Shown one piece after another: positions 42,801-53,364 of a stretch of 64,000 bases of DNA (its first letter is position 1; each line of letters starts with the position of its first letter). Under the pieces are notes generated by a model. That model made no database searches. It was not told the origin of the DNA and saw nothing but the letters and a program-made list of their open reading frames with translations. The stretch is from the NCBI GenBank assembly GCA_001936135.1, contig CP012810.1:1178001-1242000 (forward strand), written 5' to 3'. A program made the position numbers and the translations under genes. This DNA comes from Saccharomycopsis fibuligera x Saccharomycopsis cf. fibuligera (lineage: Eukaryota > Ascomycota > Saccharomycetes > Ascoideales > Saccharomycopsidaceae).

Positions 42801-44577
42801 CGGCGAGCATTAAAATTGAACTAGTGACAGTGCTAGAAAACGGGAGCTTTGCGCGAAGCATATATTGCCCAATAACATGCCTAAACGACGTAGTTCGCGA
42901 GTATTTGTAAGCCTGACTTGGTGAGCCGGCAAAAGCGGCAGAGAGCCAAGAAGAAGAATAAGACGAAGCAAAGTTGGGTTTCATCATAACAGAGTTATTG
43001 CTACTGTTCAAGCTAGTATAGTAGCCCGTGCCGTTATTTGATTGGGCCAAATTGTTATCTTCTTCAGATGCTGATTTTCTGGAACGTTCCAACAAGTCTT
43101 CCAATTCAAGTCTTCTGATATCCACGCTAAGGACTGCGGTGAAATAGGTCAAGTGCAAAGCATGATCAATTACCAAGGCAATAGCAGCAAAAACGCAAAA
43201 CTGTTGAGCAGAGTCAGAAACAAACGGTACAATCAGCAACAATATGAGCAAATCCAAGCCGACGATGGTGGTTGAAGTAATATTGCTTTGTGAAATGACG
43301 CTAGCGAATTTCAATGGTATGAAAATTGAGTCTTTAAGCTTAGATACGGCCGCAAGCAAGCGAAACATGTTTTCAATTCCAACGACAATAACAATGAATG
43401 ATAAGATTTGTAATGGGATTTGTAGTAGATCCAAATCGTGAAACCAGTAGAACGTCAACGTGATGGCGGCAAGAATGGATAAAAGCATCTCAACGGCAAA
43501 TGCAAGCAATAAGCCGAGCTTTGATCGCACGCCATGGACGTTTAAAAGAGATAGCGTGAAGTAAATTAGTACCAAGGCATTAGCGAATATGAGGATTAAC
43601 TGGTCAGAACGAGATAGTTTGAGAAGTATTAGCTGAAACTGCTTGTATGATTTAAGCTGTGGGCTTTTGCTAAAGACCACAAGTCTAGCAAATGATTGTT
43701 TAAGATTTTCTAAATTTTGGTCCCAGAGCTTGCCGGGGCTGTGAAAATCATTATTGGTACTATGGTTTTTACTGTTTTCAATATAAAATAAGGAAATCTT
43801 GAGAGCTTCAGCAGAATGCACCATGCCATTAACTTTACCAATACCGGCAAAAAGCCCAGCAACATTAACATCAATGGCCGGGTTTTGATTCTGGCGGTGT
43901 TTCAGTGATGAAGTATGCTGCTGCTGTCTGATGCATTTCTGAATAGTTTTCAAATGAGTCTTGTCCAGGTTTAGTTTATCTAGGGAATTGTCCCAACATT
44001 GGAAAATAGAGTACAAAAATGCAGTACTATTGTTGTTATTTCCATCAGTAGGCAAACTCAAAGATTGGAGTAACTCATTTTGAAACTGTAAGGCCTCGAT
44101 GAGGAACTGCTTGTCCAATGCGCCGAGGCTTGATTGTGTCAAAGACAAAGATGAAGATGAAGCTGCTTGGATCAAGTTAGCTTTTTTATTATTTGAGTTC
44201 CATTGGGTCTTTGACGGCTGCACCCAAAGCTGTTTGACATGAATATTTGCATCAGTATTGATATCCACATTTTTGCTGCTGCTGCTCCTGGTAAGCGCCA
44301 ATGGCAGCTGGCTCGCATTGTAATTGTATTGTTGCAACCCGCTATTATCGTCAATGACTCTGATTCCCTTGAAGTCGCCCTTGGAGAGAAACGACACCAA
44401 GTTTGGGTTAGTATAGAGAGTATAGATTGCCGGGTACGAGATCAAAAACACAATAGAGACGGGAATGAGGATAAAAGCTCGAGGGTTTCTAGTGATTGAA
44501 GCGCTGTGTCTGGCGTAGAAGATCTCGACGTGTTTGGCCGCTGCTATGTAGGAGCGGCGCAAAGCGTTGTGGGGCAT
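39823..44577 (-). CDS. SCAP-like sterol sensor (SREBP cleavage-activating protein)
   Basis: SCAP/Scp1 escorts SREBP from ER to Golgi when sterols are low. The 1584-residue product has a first membrane helix at about 35-55, a luminal loop, and a sterol-sensing domain at about 322-490. In the latter LIYF stands where mammalian SCAP has YIYF, VVVGIENMF matches VVIGLENVL, and TAVLSVDIRRLELEDL matches TTVLSIDIRRMELADL. LELEDL (490-495) takes the place of the COPII-binding MELADL. Two further helices flank a second luminal loop. A C-terminal WD-like domain starts near residue 860 (VSIGMDHRVLVWSP) and is interrupted by Gln, Ala and Ser tracts. A later block, CLGFNSVVEHQHWLGDVEAW, looks like fungal Scp1. 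S. cerevisiae and, as I recall, C. albicans lack it. No SREBP gene is in this window. Confidence 0.88.
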   Translation of the reverse strand: MPHNALRRSYIAAAKHVEIFYARHSASITRNPRAFILIPVSIVFLISYPAIYTLYTNPNLVSFLSKGDFKGIRVIDDNSGLQQYNYNASQLPLALTRSSSSKNVDINTDANIHVKQLWVQPSKTQWNSNNKKANLIQAASSSSLSLTQSSLGALDKQFLIEALQFQNELLQSLSLPTDGNNNNSTAFLYSIFQCWDNSLDKLNLDKTHLKTIQKCIRQQQHTSSLKHRQNQNPAIDVNVAGLFAGIGKVNGMVHSAEALKISLFYIENSKNHSTNNDFHSPGKLWDQNLENLKQSFARLVVFSKSPQLKSYKQFQLILLKLSRSDQLILIFANALVLIYFTLSLLNVHGVRSKLGLLLAFAVEMLLSILAAITLTFYWFHDLDLLQIPLQILSFIVIVVGIENMFRLLAAVSKLKDSIFIPLKFASVISQSNITSTTIVGLDLLILLLIVPFVSDSAQQFCVFAAIALVIDHALHLTYFTAVLSVDIRRLELEDLLERSRKSASEEDNNLAQSNNGTGYYTSLNSSNNSVMMKPNFASSYSSSWLSAAFAGSPSQAYKYSRTTSFRHVIGQYMLRAKLPFSSTVTSSILMLAVLVFVNINWVANGISFNVFELIGWGATGANNALFNATSSSSSSSSSSSNGTISLINTLAKNVTDLVDRSSSLINQTLQSIQHNIDADSGYPFVYFLKQKSLGALISQLFSSSSTWSNYIFSHGSPQQKQQQQQHIESLGGNPLRLRVIVEEPVFAVPKTAFTETELLDRKNFTLTEFISTNPATTYQLDFYYVLEFFVSFVFILTISTIILKLCLKNSSLGFATDYDTSDNGADNDHNDNKQGYLALLNHHLHSAIYGKDDSANTFQSKDLIRGHALDIVKISSNKSCPFIVSIGMDHRVLVWSPAAKPVPPPMSLPVARQIWPITHAVLSIHGNLIAVFSRRGYIKCWSRLNMSWIWSVEIAELKGTVPLEAFFRKKTVLGSVLRKRQQQRQQQQKQQEKEEQEELERQQQKSASANTPMRPGFSRQNSASSIRSTASSIKRGHQRHASISSNNAFEAPPPDSFVLENLDAEFELSLVLKNGKMYTISCADGSISETQITREEICTTKLLISSRVNDRLVCGTESGKIVVATVVNNKWRVRTLLIQEERYNRGKGLMTPLAMQRTTMKMLGGGGSATATAAAAASASSAIPTGALVAHHGHSKLQRQASIGSMTNVVVPPKVPPEEFESSTIVAVSFVGMIVRTHGLTAELIDVQTGTLVKRFHIGQFKKGTFHVFHDQPTHCRFCGCASISSFSIVYTELDTNMLIMHTFSNENRAKNSICLRVERDPRETRCLGFNSVVEHQHWLGDVEAWELTDLNMVQGVKRKTVANDGNSNSGALAPAPAPAAYDSYYEGGNNTGSGLRSRKTKFSSSSSPTSPTSPTSLTSSTGFSSDSFHRRYYLISNSKDHRAPLLAETWEGFTMSATGKVTYHEIPTTNSNTSSTTSSTITNNSSYNANNNNLGADGEGLLVKRISQITRFGHKAVVVPFGNVMKVLYLGNDGLISSNLDEHGNPNEKITGLSFVNKRRMRQSELMHSANFAELPNLRLRQS

Positions 44578-45576
44578 GCTACTGGCTGTTTATTGGACTG
44601 GAGGGAATACTGTTTATCTGGGAATGGGCGGTTGATGAGAATTGAGGAGGAATAGGGATATACGATGATAGCAATGGGGGGGATGGCGTGGTGGTGCTTT
44701 ATTGGGTGTGCTTCCCCATCAATGTTTTCTGAATAGACTGTATTATTGATATTTTAAAGAGTTGCAATTATCGGTATCAGGATTATGGATATCAAGGGAT
44801 GGATGGGAGTCAACGGGGACGGACTAATAGTACCGATCTTCAGGAATATGCTCGACAAAGGTTTAAGAGACAAGATTTGACTGTATCCGGACTTGAAATA
44901 CCTGAGGCTGGAAAGCGTCTTGCTGAATGAATGGATCAATGAATCAATGAATACGAGGAGCTCAGACCGCGATACAGTATGCCAACGAGTAGAGAGGAGC
45001 GGTGGCTCTGGCAGGTGCAAAAGGATTTTCTCCAGCGGTGAAAATTTTGCGAATGCGATGCTGCGCCAGGGAAAAGATGCCGGAACAGTGTGTAGCGCTG
45101 ACCAGCAATTGCTTATCTGTTGTATGGTGGTGGTGATGGAAACGTGCTGGGCGTTGTGCTGTTGTTGTTGCTGTTGTACTGTGTTGTCGTATCAGCAGTC
45201 TGTCCGTGTTGTATCAATAGAATTGATTGTATTTTTAATATTTATTGTACTGTATTGTAGTGTCTTCGGTTGACACTTCCCCTTTCCGCACTCGAGTTGC
45301 GGCTGGCAAGACAGACACTCGGACACTGCGCACGTAGCACACTGCCGATCGCCGCCCTCCCATTGGCTGACAGGAACACTACAACAACTACAGCATTTCA
45401 AAACAATGGTCCATGGCAAGTATATAAAATTGTGGAGATTAAGGATCGTTAGATAGTAGAACAGAATACAAAACGTAGGAGAATATAGAGAAAGCGTACA
45501 ACGGAAAGCAAACAGCATGTGATATATATATGTAGGGGATAGATTGTCGATATTTGGAAGCAGAGATTGTTAATGA
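44578..45576. other. SCAP upstream and RVS161 downstream region
   Basis: This 999-bp region holds the promoter of the SCAP-like gene. It has a GC-richer patch at about 45280-45370 with an inverted CCAAT box (ATTGG, about 45363), and a CTG/TTG-rich tract near 45155-45180. No gene was seen. Confidence 0.5.
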
Positions 45577-46508
45577 CTACTTTGCTCCCAAAGCACAAAT
45601 GTTCAACTTCCACATCTCCCCCAACAACTGGTCAATTCTCTGGTCTAACACCCCGTTAGCATATTCGTCTCTGCTAGCAGGGTCCAAGTAGTTCTGCACC
45701 TGCGCCAACCGGGTATAACTCTCGGTACAAAACATCAACTGGATCTTCACCAACGATTCAAACGATGCGTCGAAATATGGCACTCTGAGAGAAATCAACT
45801 CGGGCAACTCACGTTTCAACTGTTCGTTCAAGTCTTCATAGATTTCCTTGGCCGCTTGCAATTCTTTTTCAGCCCTTGGCAACTTGGCCACATCTTTGGC
45901 CGGCTTGTCCACTAAGCGTCTTACTTTGGCCTTAGCTTGTTCATAGTCGGTCTTCTTGTGTTCCCTTTTCTTCAATGCCTCATTGACGTCAACAAAGTAG
46001 TTGCAGAACTTGTTGATTGGATCCAACACTGTCTGTCTGAATGGTTCATCAATGGTGCTGTTGACCTGAGTGTCGAGCTCTTGCACACATTGGTTATAGT
46101 AGTCACCAGTGGATCTTTCTGCTGAACTTGTTTTAGCGTCTTCGTAAAAGCTAGCCACGATTTCTCCCATGGCAACTTGCGAATTGCTAACAGCTCTCAA
46201 ACTGTCCAAGTAGCCCTTGGACTCTGTCTGCATCTTCTTGCCGGCTTTCTCAAGCACTTTGTAACGGCGCTCTTCAACTTCAAACGCTCTGTCGCTAACC
46301 TTGTCGGTGTCTTTGACAAGAACCTGAGCTCGTTAGTAATTGAGGTTCTGTATTTGCACTGGCACATCTGCCTTGTCTTGTCTTGCCATTGTCAAAGCTA
46401 TTGCTGCTGCTGCTGCTTATGCTGCTGCTGCTGCTGCTGCTCGGAAAGAGTGGTACTTACCTGATTGGTGGCTCTCTGCACACCCTTTTTGAAACCTGCC
46501 CAGGACAT
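45577..46508 (-). CDS. RVS161: BAR-domain protein Rvs161, two exons
   Basis: Rvs161 is the amphiphysin-like partner of Rvs167; the heterodimer bends membranes at endocytic sites and in cell fusion. Exon 1 is 46461-46508 (16 codons) and exon 2 is 45577-46323. The 137-bp intron has donor GTAAGT, branch TTACTAAC and acceptor CAG. Splicing gives 264 residues, one fewer than yeast Rvs161, and joins MSWAGFKKGVQRATNQ to VLVKDTDKVSDRAFEVEERR, as in yeast. Exon 2 has KAKVRRLVDKPAKDVAKLPR, SLRVPYFDASFESLVKIQL and the end NICALGAK, all closely matching. The intron holds interrupted CTG repeats. The gene shares a divergent promoter with EXO70. Confidence 0.97.
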
Positions 46509-46891
46509 TATGTTATGTTGAAATGTTTATTGATGTGTTACTCTAGTCTGTGTATGAGTGTGAAACTGCTGTAGTATATTCAGAGTAGTAGTTTGTCTCT
46601 TTTCATCCTTCTGGTTCCACAGTTCCTCCATGGACTAGACGGCAGACGGGGTTCGTTGCCGCTGCTGCTGCTGTTACTGCCGCCGCTGCCAATTCCACTT
46701 TTTTTTGTTTTCTTTTGCTGAATGCGCACGTGATCTATTTACTAGCCAGAGCAGAGCGAGAAATGGCAGATATATAGACAGATAAGGACAGACAGATGTC
46801 GAAGACATGAATAGTGACAGATGAATAGCCATCATTGACCAAAATACACCAAACAAAAACAATAACAAAAACAAAAACAAAAACAATAACA
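46509..46891. promoter_or_regulatory. Divergent RVS161/EXO70 promoter
   Basis: This 383-bp region contains an E-box CACGTGAT at 46727-46734, a Cbf1-type site, near its middle. The EXO70 leader is an A-rich run of CAAAAA-like units (about 46849-46891). Confidence 0.6.
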
Positions 46892-48886
46892 ATGATTGTC
46901 GACGTGGATGAAGCAGACGTCACCATCTTGGAGGAGAACCTCAACAAGAGCCGCTCTCTCATTGCCGGCATCAACCTTGGATTGAAGAAAATCTCCCATA
47001 CCTCCCAGCGCTCAGAGACCTTGATCAAGCCCATGATTGACAACAGCCGCAAGCTTGAGATATATCAGCGCAACATCAAAGACTGCTTGAAGCTCGTTGA
47101 TAAAGTCAAAGACAGTGCCGCCACTATTGCCCAGTACGAAATTGTGCTCCAGAATACCACCACTTTGGAGAAAAACCTCCCCAAATACATACAATGCTTG
47201 AAGGACAGCAAGCTGCTCTTGAGTGAGATGCGCAGTTTGAAAATCGATGAATTCAGAGGCATCTTTGACAATATCTTGAAAGTTATTGCCAATGGCGAGT
47301 CCAAGCTTTTGTCCTATGCTAAAAGCAACATCATATTGTACTCCAAACCTTTTGATCCAACGGAGATCATGGCCAACAACTTGACATTCCCCGTATTGGA
47401 CGATAAAATCATCAACAACTTGATGATGATTATCCAATATTTTGCCGACTACAGAAAATACAGAAACAACAACAACAACAACAACTCCAGCAAAAATGAC
47501 GATTTTCTTGAAATTGAAAACATATACATTGAGCAACGACGCTACTATATCAAGGAAAGTTTGAACTACTTGGAATCAGCCACAAAACCTCACTCCAAAG
47601 GTCCTAACGTGCCCTATGAAAAGAACTCCAATGGTATCAACCACTATACTGATGCCATGAACAAGTTCATCCTCACTGAGAACGACTTGATCATCAAGAT
47701 CTTCTCCAATATCGAATACATCACCGACAACAAGTTGAAAAATGCTGTGCTCAACGCTGCCAAAAAAATCAGAATCTTTGAAAAACTCTTCTACACCGTG
47801 CTCAGCAACTATGTTAAAATCGTGCAAGCCATTATTGATTTCGTCAACAAAAATTACACCACCGATGGGGTGCTTTCGTTTGAGTTGATGCAGTGCTACT
47901 TGAAGCTTGCCCCCACCTTGGACAAAGTCAGCGCCACTGCTTCCAACAACAAAAACGTGGGCCAGTTGGAAACAATTTTCAATAATGTCAAATCAGTAGC
48001 TGGCAATTTGTTCCGCGAGTACTTGAAATTCATTGATACCCGAATCACGAACCATATCATCGCTATGCCTTCTGATAACGGCGTCAGCGAATGCACAGTG
48101 GAGCTCATGTCTAGACTTCGCAAATTCTCTGAATACAAAGAAGCCAGTGCTGCGGTGATTGGCAGTATGAAGCCGGGTACGTGGATTCCTACTCCAAAGC
48201 CGCAATGGCTAGCGGTATTTTCCAGTGTTTCAACCACCCAGCCAATAGATGAGAAAAACCCACAATTGCTCCTAAGCAGCTACTTTAGCGATTGCATAGA
48301 TGCAATCTTTATCAGTTTGGAAATAAAGGCCAAACAATTGCTTCCCGGTAAGCAACGGACCAGCACGATTGGGTACTTCCTCATCACAAACTTGACGCTA
48401 ATTGACCAAATCATCAAAAAATCAGAAATACATGCGATTTTAGGGCCCATGGGGGCAGAAAGACTAGAAAAATTGCGGAAAAGAGGTCTAAACATGTTCT
48501 TAACCAACTGGAAATCCTTGGCTAGCACATTGATGGACGTCACCGTGATATCCGGCAGCACCGCCACTGGTGGTGCATCAAGCACATCATCAACATCGTC
48601 GGGTGGGTTAGGTAAAAAGACCAAAATTAGTTCAAAGGACAAAGACGCAATCAAGGAAAAGTTCAAAACTTTCAATAGCGAGTTCGACGAGCAAGTTAAG
48701 AGTTTCAAAGCCTACCATATCAAAGACCAGCAGTTGAAGCAGAGTCTCATTAAGGACATCAGTTTTATTATTCCATTGTATAATCGGTTTTATGAAAAGT
48801 ATAGTAGTGGGGAATTTAGCAAACATAGTAGTAAGTATATAAAGTATGATAAGTCGAAGCTAGCTACTATCATTCAAACAATGTGA
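46892..48886 (+). CDS. EXO70: Exocyst subunit Exo70
   Basis: Exo70 is the exocyst subunit that binds plasma-membrane PI(4,5)P2 and Rho GTPases, tethering secretory vesicles at growth sites. The 664-residue product (yeast 623) begins MIVDVDEADVTILEENLNKS, matching yeast IDIDEADVLVLSQELQKT. An N-terminal helical region follows, with QRNIKDCLKLVDKVKD. The C-terminal half has the membrane-binding end (LSFIIPLYNRFYEKYSS-like stretch, here DISFIIPLYNRFYEKYSS). The open frame runs 19 codons upstream, but the residues there come from the A-rich leader and start at a non-ATG codon, so the ATG at 46892 is chosen. A Thr/Ser/Gly-rich insert lies near residues 553-572. Confidence 0.95.
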   Translation: MIVDVDEADVTILEENLNKSRSLIAGINLGLKKISHTSQRSETLIKPMIDNSRKLEIYQRNIKDCLKLVDKVKDSAATIAQYEIVLQNTTTLEKNLPKYIQCLKDSKLLLSEMRSLKIDEFRGIFDNILKVIANGESKLLSYAKSNIILYSKPFDPTEIMANNLTFPVLDDKIINNLMMIIQYFADYRKYRNNNNNNNSSKNDDFLEIENIYIEQRRYYIKESLNYLESATKPHSKGPNVPYEKNSNGINHYTDAMNKFILTENDLIIKIFSNIEYITDNKLKNAVLNAAKKIRIFEKLFYTVLSNYVKIVQAIIDFVNKNYTTDGVLSFELMQCYLKLAPTLDKVSATASNNKNVGQLETIFNNVKSVAGNLFREYLKFIDTRITNHIIAMPSDNGVSECTVELMSRLRKFSEYKEASAAVIGSMKPGTWIPTPKPQWLAVFSSVSTTQPIDEKNPQLLLSSYFSDCIDAIFISLEIKAKQLLPGKQRTSTIGYFLITNLTLIDQIIKKSEIHAILGPMGAERLEKLRKRGLNMFLTNWKSLASTLMDVTVISGSTATGGASSTSSTSSGGLGKKTKISSKDKDAIKEKFKTFNSEFDEQVKSFKAYHIKDQQLKQSLIKDISFIIPLYNRFYEKYSSGEFSKHSSKYIKYDKSKLATIIQTM

Positions 48887-49303
48887 AGTGCGCTTATGTA
48901 TAGGGGCAAAGGCATTTGGTTTTTGTTTTCTAGATATTCTGTTTTCTAGACAAGAACAAGAAAAAAAAAAAAGCTTTTGTTGTTTTTTGCGTTAGTTAGT
49001 TAGTCAGCCAAATAGATGTGTTAACAGGATATCCGCCACTGTTGTTGAAACTTGTAGCAATCTCACATTTTTTGTAGCATTTTTGCTCTACAAGACTTGC
49101 TAAGCTAATCGGCTATTGCACCCTTATGAAGCTTCGTTAGCGCCTCAACTGCCATCACCTACACTGCAGCTGGCCGGAGGAAAACAAAAAAACTAAAACG
49201 CAAAAAATAAGGTAAAATTCCTGGAGCGCGAAAAATCAGCAAAATGTTGATGCGATGAGCTCACAGCGGCAAAGCAGTTGAGGCCAAAACTGACCAAAGG
49301 AAC
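48887..49303. promoter_or_regulatory. RAD50 upstream region
   Basis: This 417-bp region lies between EXO70 and RAD50. An SBF-type element CGCGAAA sits at 49227-49233, about 70 bp before the RAD50 start, which would fit late-G1 expression but is one short motif. The 5' exon of RAD50 must begin here because an intron interrupts the start codon. Confidence 0.45.
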
Positions 49304-52300
49304 ATGTAAGTACAAGATTGCCTTTATATATTGTTTCGCTTTGTGAAATTCAATATTGACTAACATATTCCCATAGGTCTAGCATATCTAAGGTACGTAA
49401 TCAATCAAACAAACAGACAGGTTCTAGAGGATAAATTTCAAACGAAGACACAAGCTAACAAGGTCCGCAGCTTTCGATTCAAGGTGTCAGATCATTCTCG
49501 CCAAACGAAAAAGAAGTGATCCAGTTTGGTCAGCCGTTGACCCTCATTGTGGGGCAAAACGGTACTGGGAAAACTACAATCATTGAATGTTTAAAGTATG
49601 CCACCACAGGTGACTTGCCGCCAAACAGCAAAGGTGGTGCATTTATTCATGATCCCAAAATCACTGGTGAGAAAGAAGTGAAGGCTCAAGTGAAGCTAGC
49701 TTTCAATAATTGCAATGGTAACGCTATGATATGTACCAGATCAATGCAATTGCTTGTGAAGAGAACAACTCAAACTTTCAAAACGTTGGAAGGCCAATTG
49801 GTGATTTTCAATCATAATGAAAAGACAACCATCAGCACCAAGAATGCTGAATTGGATTCCCAGTTGCCGTTCTATTTAGGGGTATCAAAGTCTATTTTGG
49901 AGTACGTGATATTTTGCCATCAAGAAGACAGTTTGTGGCCGTTAAGTGAGCCTTCAAACTTGAAAAAGCGGTTTGATGAGATCTTTGAAGCGTTGAAATT
50001 CACCAAGGCGTTGGATAGTATCAAAAATATAAGAAAAGCGTTAGCTGTAGAAATCAAACTTCTTGAACAAAGCGTCAAGCATCTCCAGTTGGATAAGGAT
50101 AAAGCTACAAAGGCTACGGAAAGAAAACAAGATTTGCAAGAGCAAATTGACAAGTACAAAGAAGATGTTGAGAATTTGAATGAAAGCATCAATGAGGTCA
50201 ACGAGCAGCTTTCAAAACTTTTCAAGTCAAACCAAGAATTCCAAGCAGTGGTTGCCAAACTTGACAACTTGAGGTTCTCCAAGCAATCATACAATGAGCA
50301 GATTAAAAGACTAGAACAGCATATTGATTTTCTTCATGATGACGACGAAACACTTTCTGAAAAAGCCTCTAATTTCCAGCAACAGATTGACAAGTTTAGA
50401 GCTGAGATTGAGCTCAATGAAGAAGACAATGAAAATAAAATTGAAGAGTTGAATGAAACCAGGGATTTACACAGTGCTAAAATAAGACAGGAGGGTGAGT
50501 TGAAAGGCTCTCAGAAAAACTATCAAAACAATCTTGCCAAACGTGCAAGTTTGATTAACGACAGTTATTCGCTCGTGTTTGGTTCAGATACGCAAGACGA
50601 AATCAACGACTCAGTGATTTCACGATACACTAAACAACTCCAAACCGTTAAGTCCAATAAGGAATTTGAGGCACAAAAGTTTACTCAAAAGAGAGATAAT
50701 CAATTATCTGAGCTTGAAGCTAAGCTACAGCAAGCAAACAGTAATTTATCTTCTCAGAGGAATCTCAAAGACTACACTAACCAGGACATTAAAAAAATCG
50801 AAGCAGAAAATGATGCAATAAACAAGAAAATTAATAATGTTCAGTTTGACGAAGGCAGTACCGAGTACGAGAAATCTTTGCTCGAAAGCATGGAAAGTAA
50901 GTTACGTACATTGAAAAGCAACAATACGGTTGAAACGTTATCCACCAAGCTCAAAGAGAATGAAGCCAAGATTGCTCAAGTTGAAAATGAAATTGACGAT
51001 ATAAATAAGCAGATTTCTATGAGTAGTAAAAGATCTGATATTTATGCCAAAGTGTCATTACTTCAGGAAGATCAAAAGTACCGTGAAAAGGCCATAAGTT
51101 CGCTCATTAGCAAGCATTCAGAAACTTTTAAAGAACTTTTTGGCAGCGAATTGAGATTGGAAGATTGCCAGCTAGTTTATTCTCAAATATTTGAAGAGCA
51201 AGAAGAGGCGCTTAGAAATTTAACAAATGAAAATGAAAAGAGTCAACAAAATATTAGTGACGCCCAATCCAAACTCAAATATATAAGCGAAGATCTAAGT
51301 CAAAAACAAAGAAAGTATCGAGCAGCTAAAGGCAAAATTGCCGACACTTTGCCAGATGACACCCCAATCGAGGAATATGAGCAATATTTGAAGGAACTCG
51401 AAGAGGATTATAAAGTAGCTATTCAAAACTCTAAGCTCAAAGAAACAACCAAAGAGTTTAATGTCAAAGCATTGGAAATCGCTCAAAAGGAGAAATTTTG
51501 TGTTTTATGTCGTCGAAACTTCAACAATAAAGAATTGGATAATTTTTTGGCCTTATTGACTGACCTCACCAAAAACATCAATATCAATGATGATGAAGAA
51601 ATCAAGGAATGTGAGCAGTATTTGAACGAAGCTCGCTCGATTGCTAATGACGTGGCTACCGTTAGATCCTTAGCCAAAGAATTACCAAACATTGAAAATG
51701 AACGCAGTGAAGCTGAAAAGATAGTTGATGCTATCGTTGAAGATCAAAAGAAACATGCAGAAGTAATTCGTACAACTAAGAAAAAATTAGTGGAGATCGA
51801 GTCATTTAAGCAGCCATTGAATGAAATGTCGCGAATGTCAAATGAGCTTAAAAACATCAAGTCTCAATTGACGAACATGCAAGAAGAGTTAAATGAGTTT
51901 GGCATTGGAATCAAAACCAGCGAAGAATTGCAGGAGCTTCAGTTTAACAAGAACAATGAGTTCAAGAATTTGCGGAGATTGAACAAGAATTTAACAGAAG
52001 AAAGAGAAGTTCAAGTTAAGGAAGTGAACAAGTTGAAAAATCAAATCAAGGATAAGCGATTATTTATCAATAACTTGGAAAGATCTTTAATGGAGAAGGA
52101 AAATTTGAAACAGACATTGGCCATTAATGTTAAGAAAATTGAAGAGCTTGTCAAAACCGTGCACGATGTTGATATCAAACTTTTAGAGTTACAAAAATTG
52201 TATGAAAAACTTGCTGATGAGTACTCTCAATACAAGATACAAAGTTTTAAAGAACTTAATCAACTAAACACGACAGTGCAGCAAGTGGCAAATGTTTACA

Positions 52301-53364
52301 ATGAGCTCTCTGCTATAGAGCAACAGATTAAGAACTACCTTGAGAAAGATGAGCAAGCATTACGCAAATGTGAAAAAGAGGTTTTGGAATTAGAAAAGAA
52401 AATTGAACATATCGAGTTTAAAATCAATGAAAAATCAGAGCTTATTAGTGAATTGCGAGGCAAGATTGCTAATCAAGACAAATTTGAGAAAAACATCAGA
52501 GACAACTTGCAACTTCGAGAATTAAATAAGAAAATGGCGGACATTTCAGACGAAATAGACAACCTTAAAACACAAAATGCAGAAGCTGAAAAGCTGAAAT
52601 ATGATAAACAGTCAATTAAATTGCAGACAAAATTGGCTGATTTGCAAAGCAACTACGGTGGGAAACTTGGTGAAATTAGACAAATGGAAAATCAAATTAG
52701 ACAAATCGCCAAAGAGTTAAAAGAGGATTACAGGGATATTAATGAGATGTACCACAAAGAATGGGTTACCTTGCAAACGAAAACATTGATCAATGATGAT
52801 TTGTTTAAGTATGGCACTGCTTTAGATTCTGCCATCATGAAGTATCACAGCATCAAGATGCAAGAAATCAACAAAGTCATAGATGAGCTTTGGCACACCA
52901 CTTACAGAGGTACTGATGTTGACACAATCCAGATTAAAAGTGATGTGAATTTACAATCCAAAGGCAACAGATCGTATAATTATAGAGTAATTATGAAGAA
53001 GCAAGATGTTGAACTAGATATGCGTGGTCGATGCTCTGCTGGGCAAAAGGTGTTAGCTTCAATTATCATACGGTTAGCCTTAGCTGAATGTTTTGGTATT
53101 AGTTGTGGTATGATTGCCTTGGATGAGCCAACTACGAATTTGGATACAGAGAATAGTGAGAGTTTAGCACAATCATTGGGTCAAATTATTGAAATGAGAC
53201 GACATCAGAAAAATTTCCAATTGATTGTAATTACTCATGATGAAAAATTTTTGGCACACATGAATGCGGCGAAGTATACTGATCATTTTTACCGTGTTAC
53301 ACGTAATGAGCGCCAAAAATCGGAGATTGAGTGGGTGAATATTACTAGAGTTAGTGAGGAGTAA
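49304..53364 (+). CDS. RAD50: DNA repair ATPase Rad50, three exons, split start codon
   Basis: Rad50 is the SMC-like ATPase of the Mre11-Rad50-Xrs2 complex in double-strand break repair, telomere maintenance and meiosis. Coding exons: 49304-49305 (AT), 49377-49392 (16 bp), 49471-53364. Intron 1 (49306-49376, 71 bp) has GTAAGT, GACTAAC and TAG; intron 2 (49393-49470, 78 bp) has GTACGT, AGCTAAC and CAG. The product of 1303 residues (yeast 1312) begins MSSISKLSIQGVRSF, against yeast MSAIYKLSIQGIRSF. Walker A is GQNGTGKTT (34-42); the zinc hook is CVLC (C683, C686, yeast C685/C688). The signature CSAGQK is at 1194 and Walker B IALDEPTTNLD has Asp at 1224. Long coiled coils flank the hook. No in-frame ATG exists in intron 1 after its last stop. 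Confidence 0.96.
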
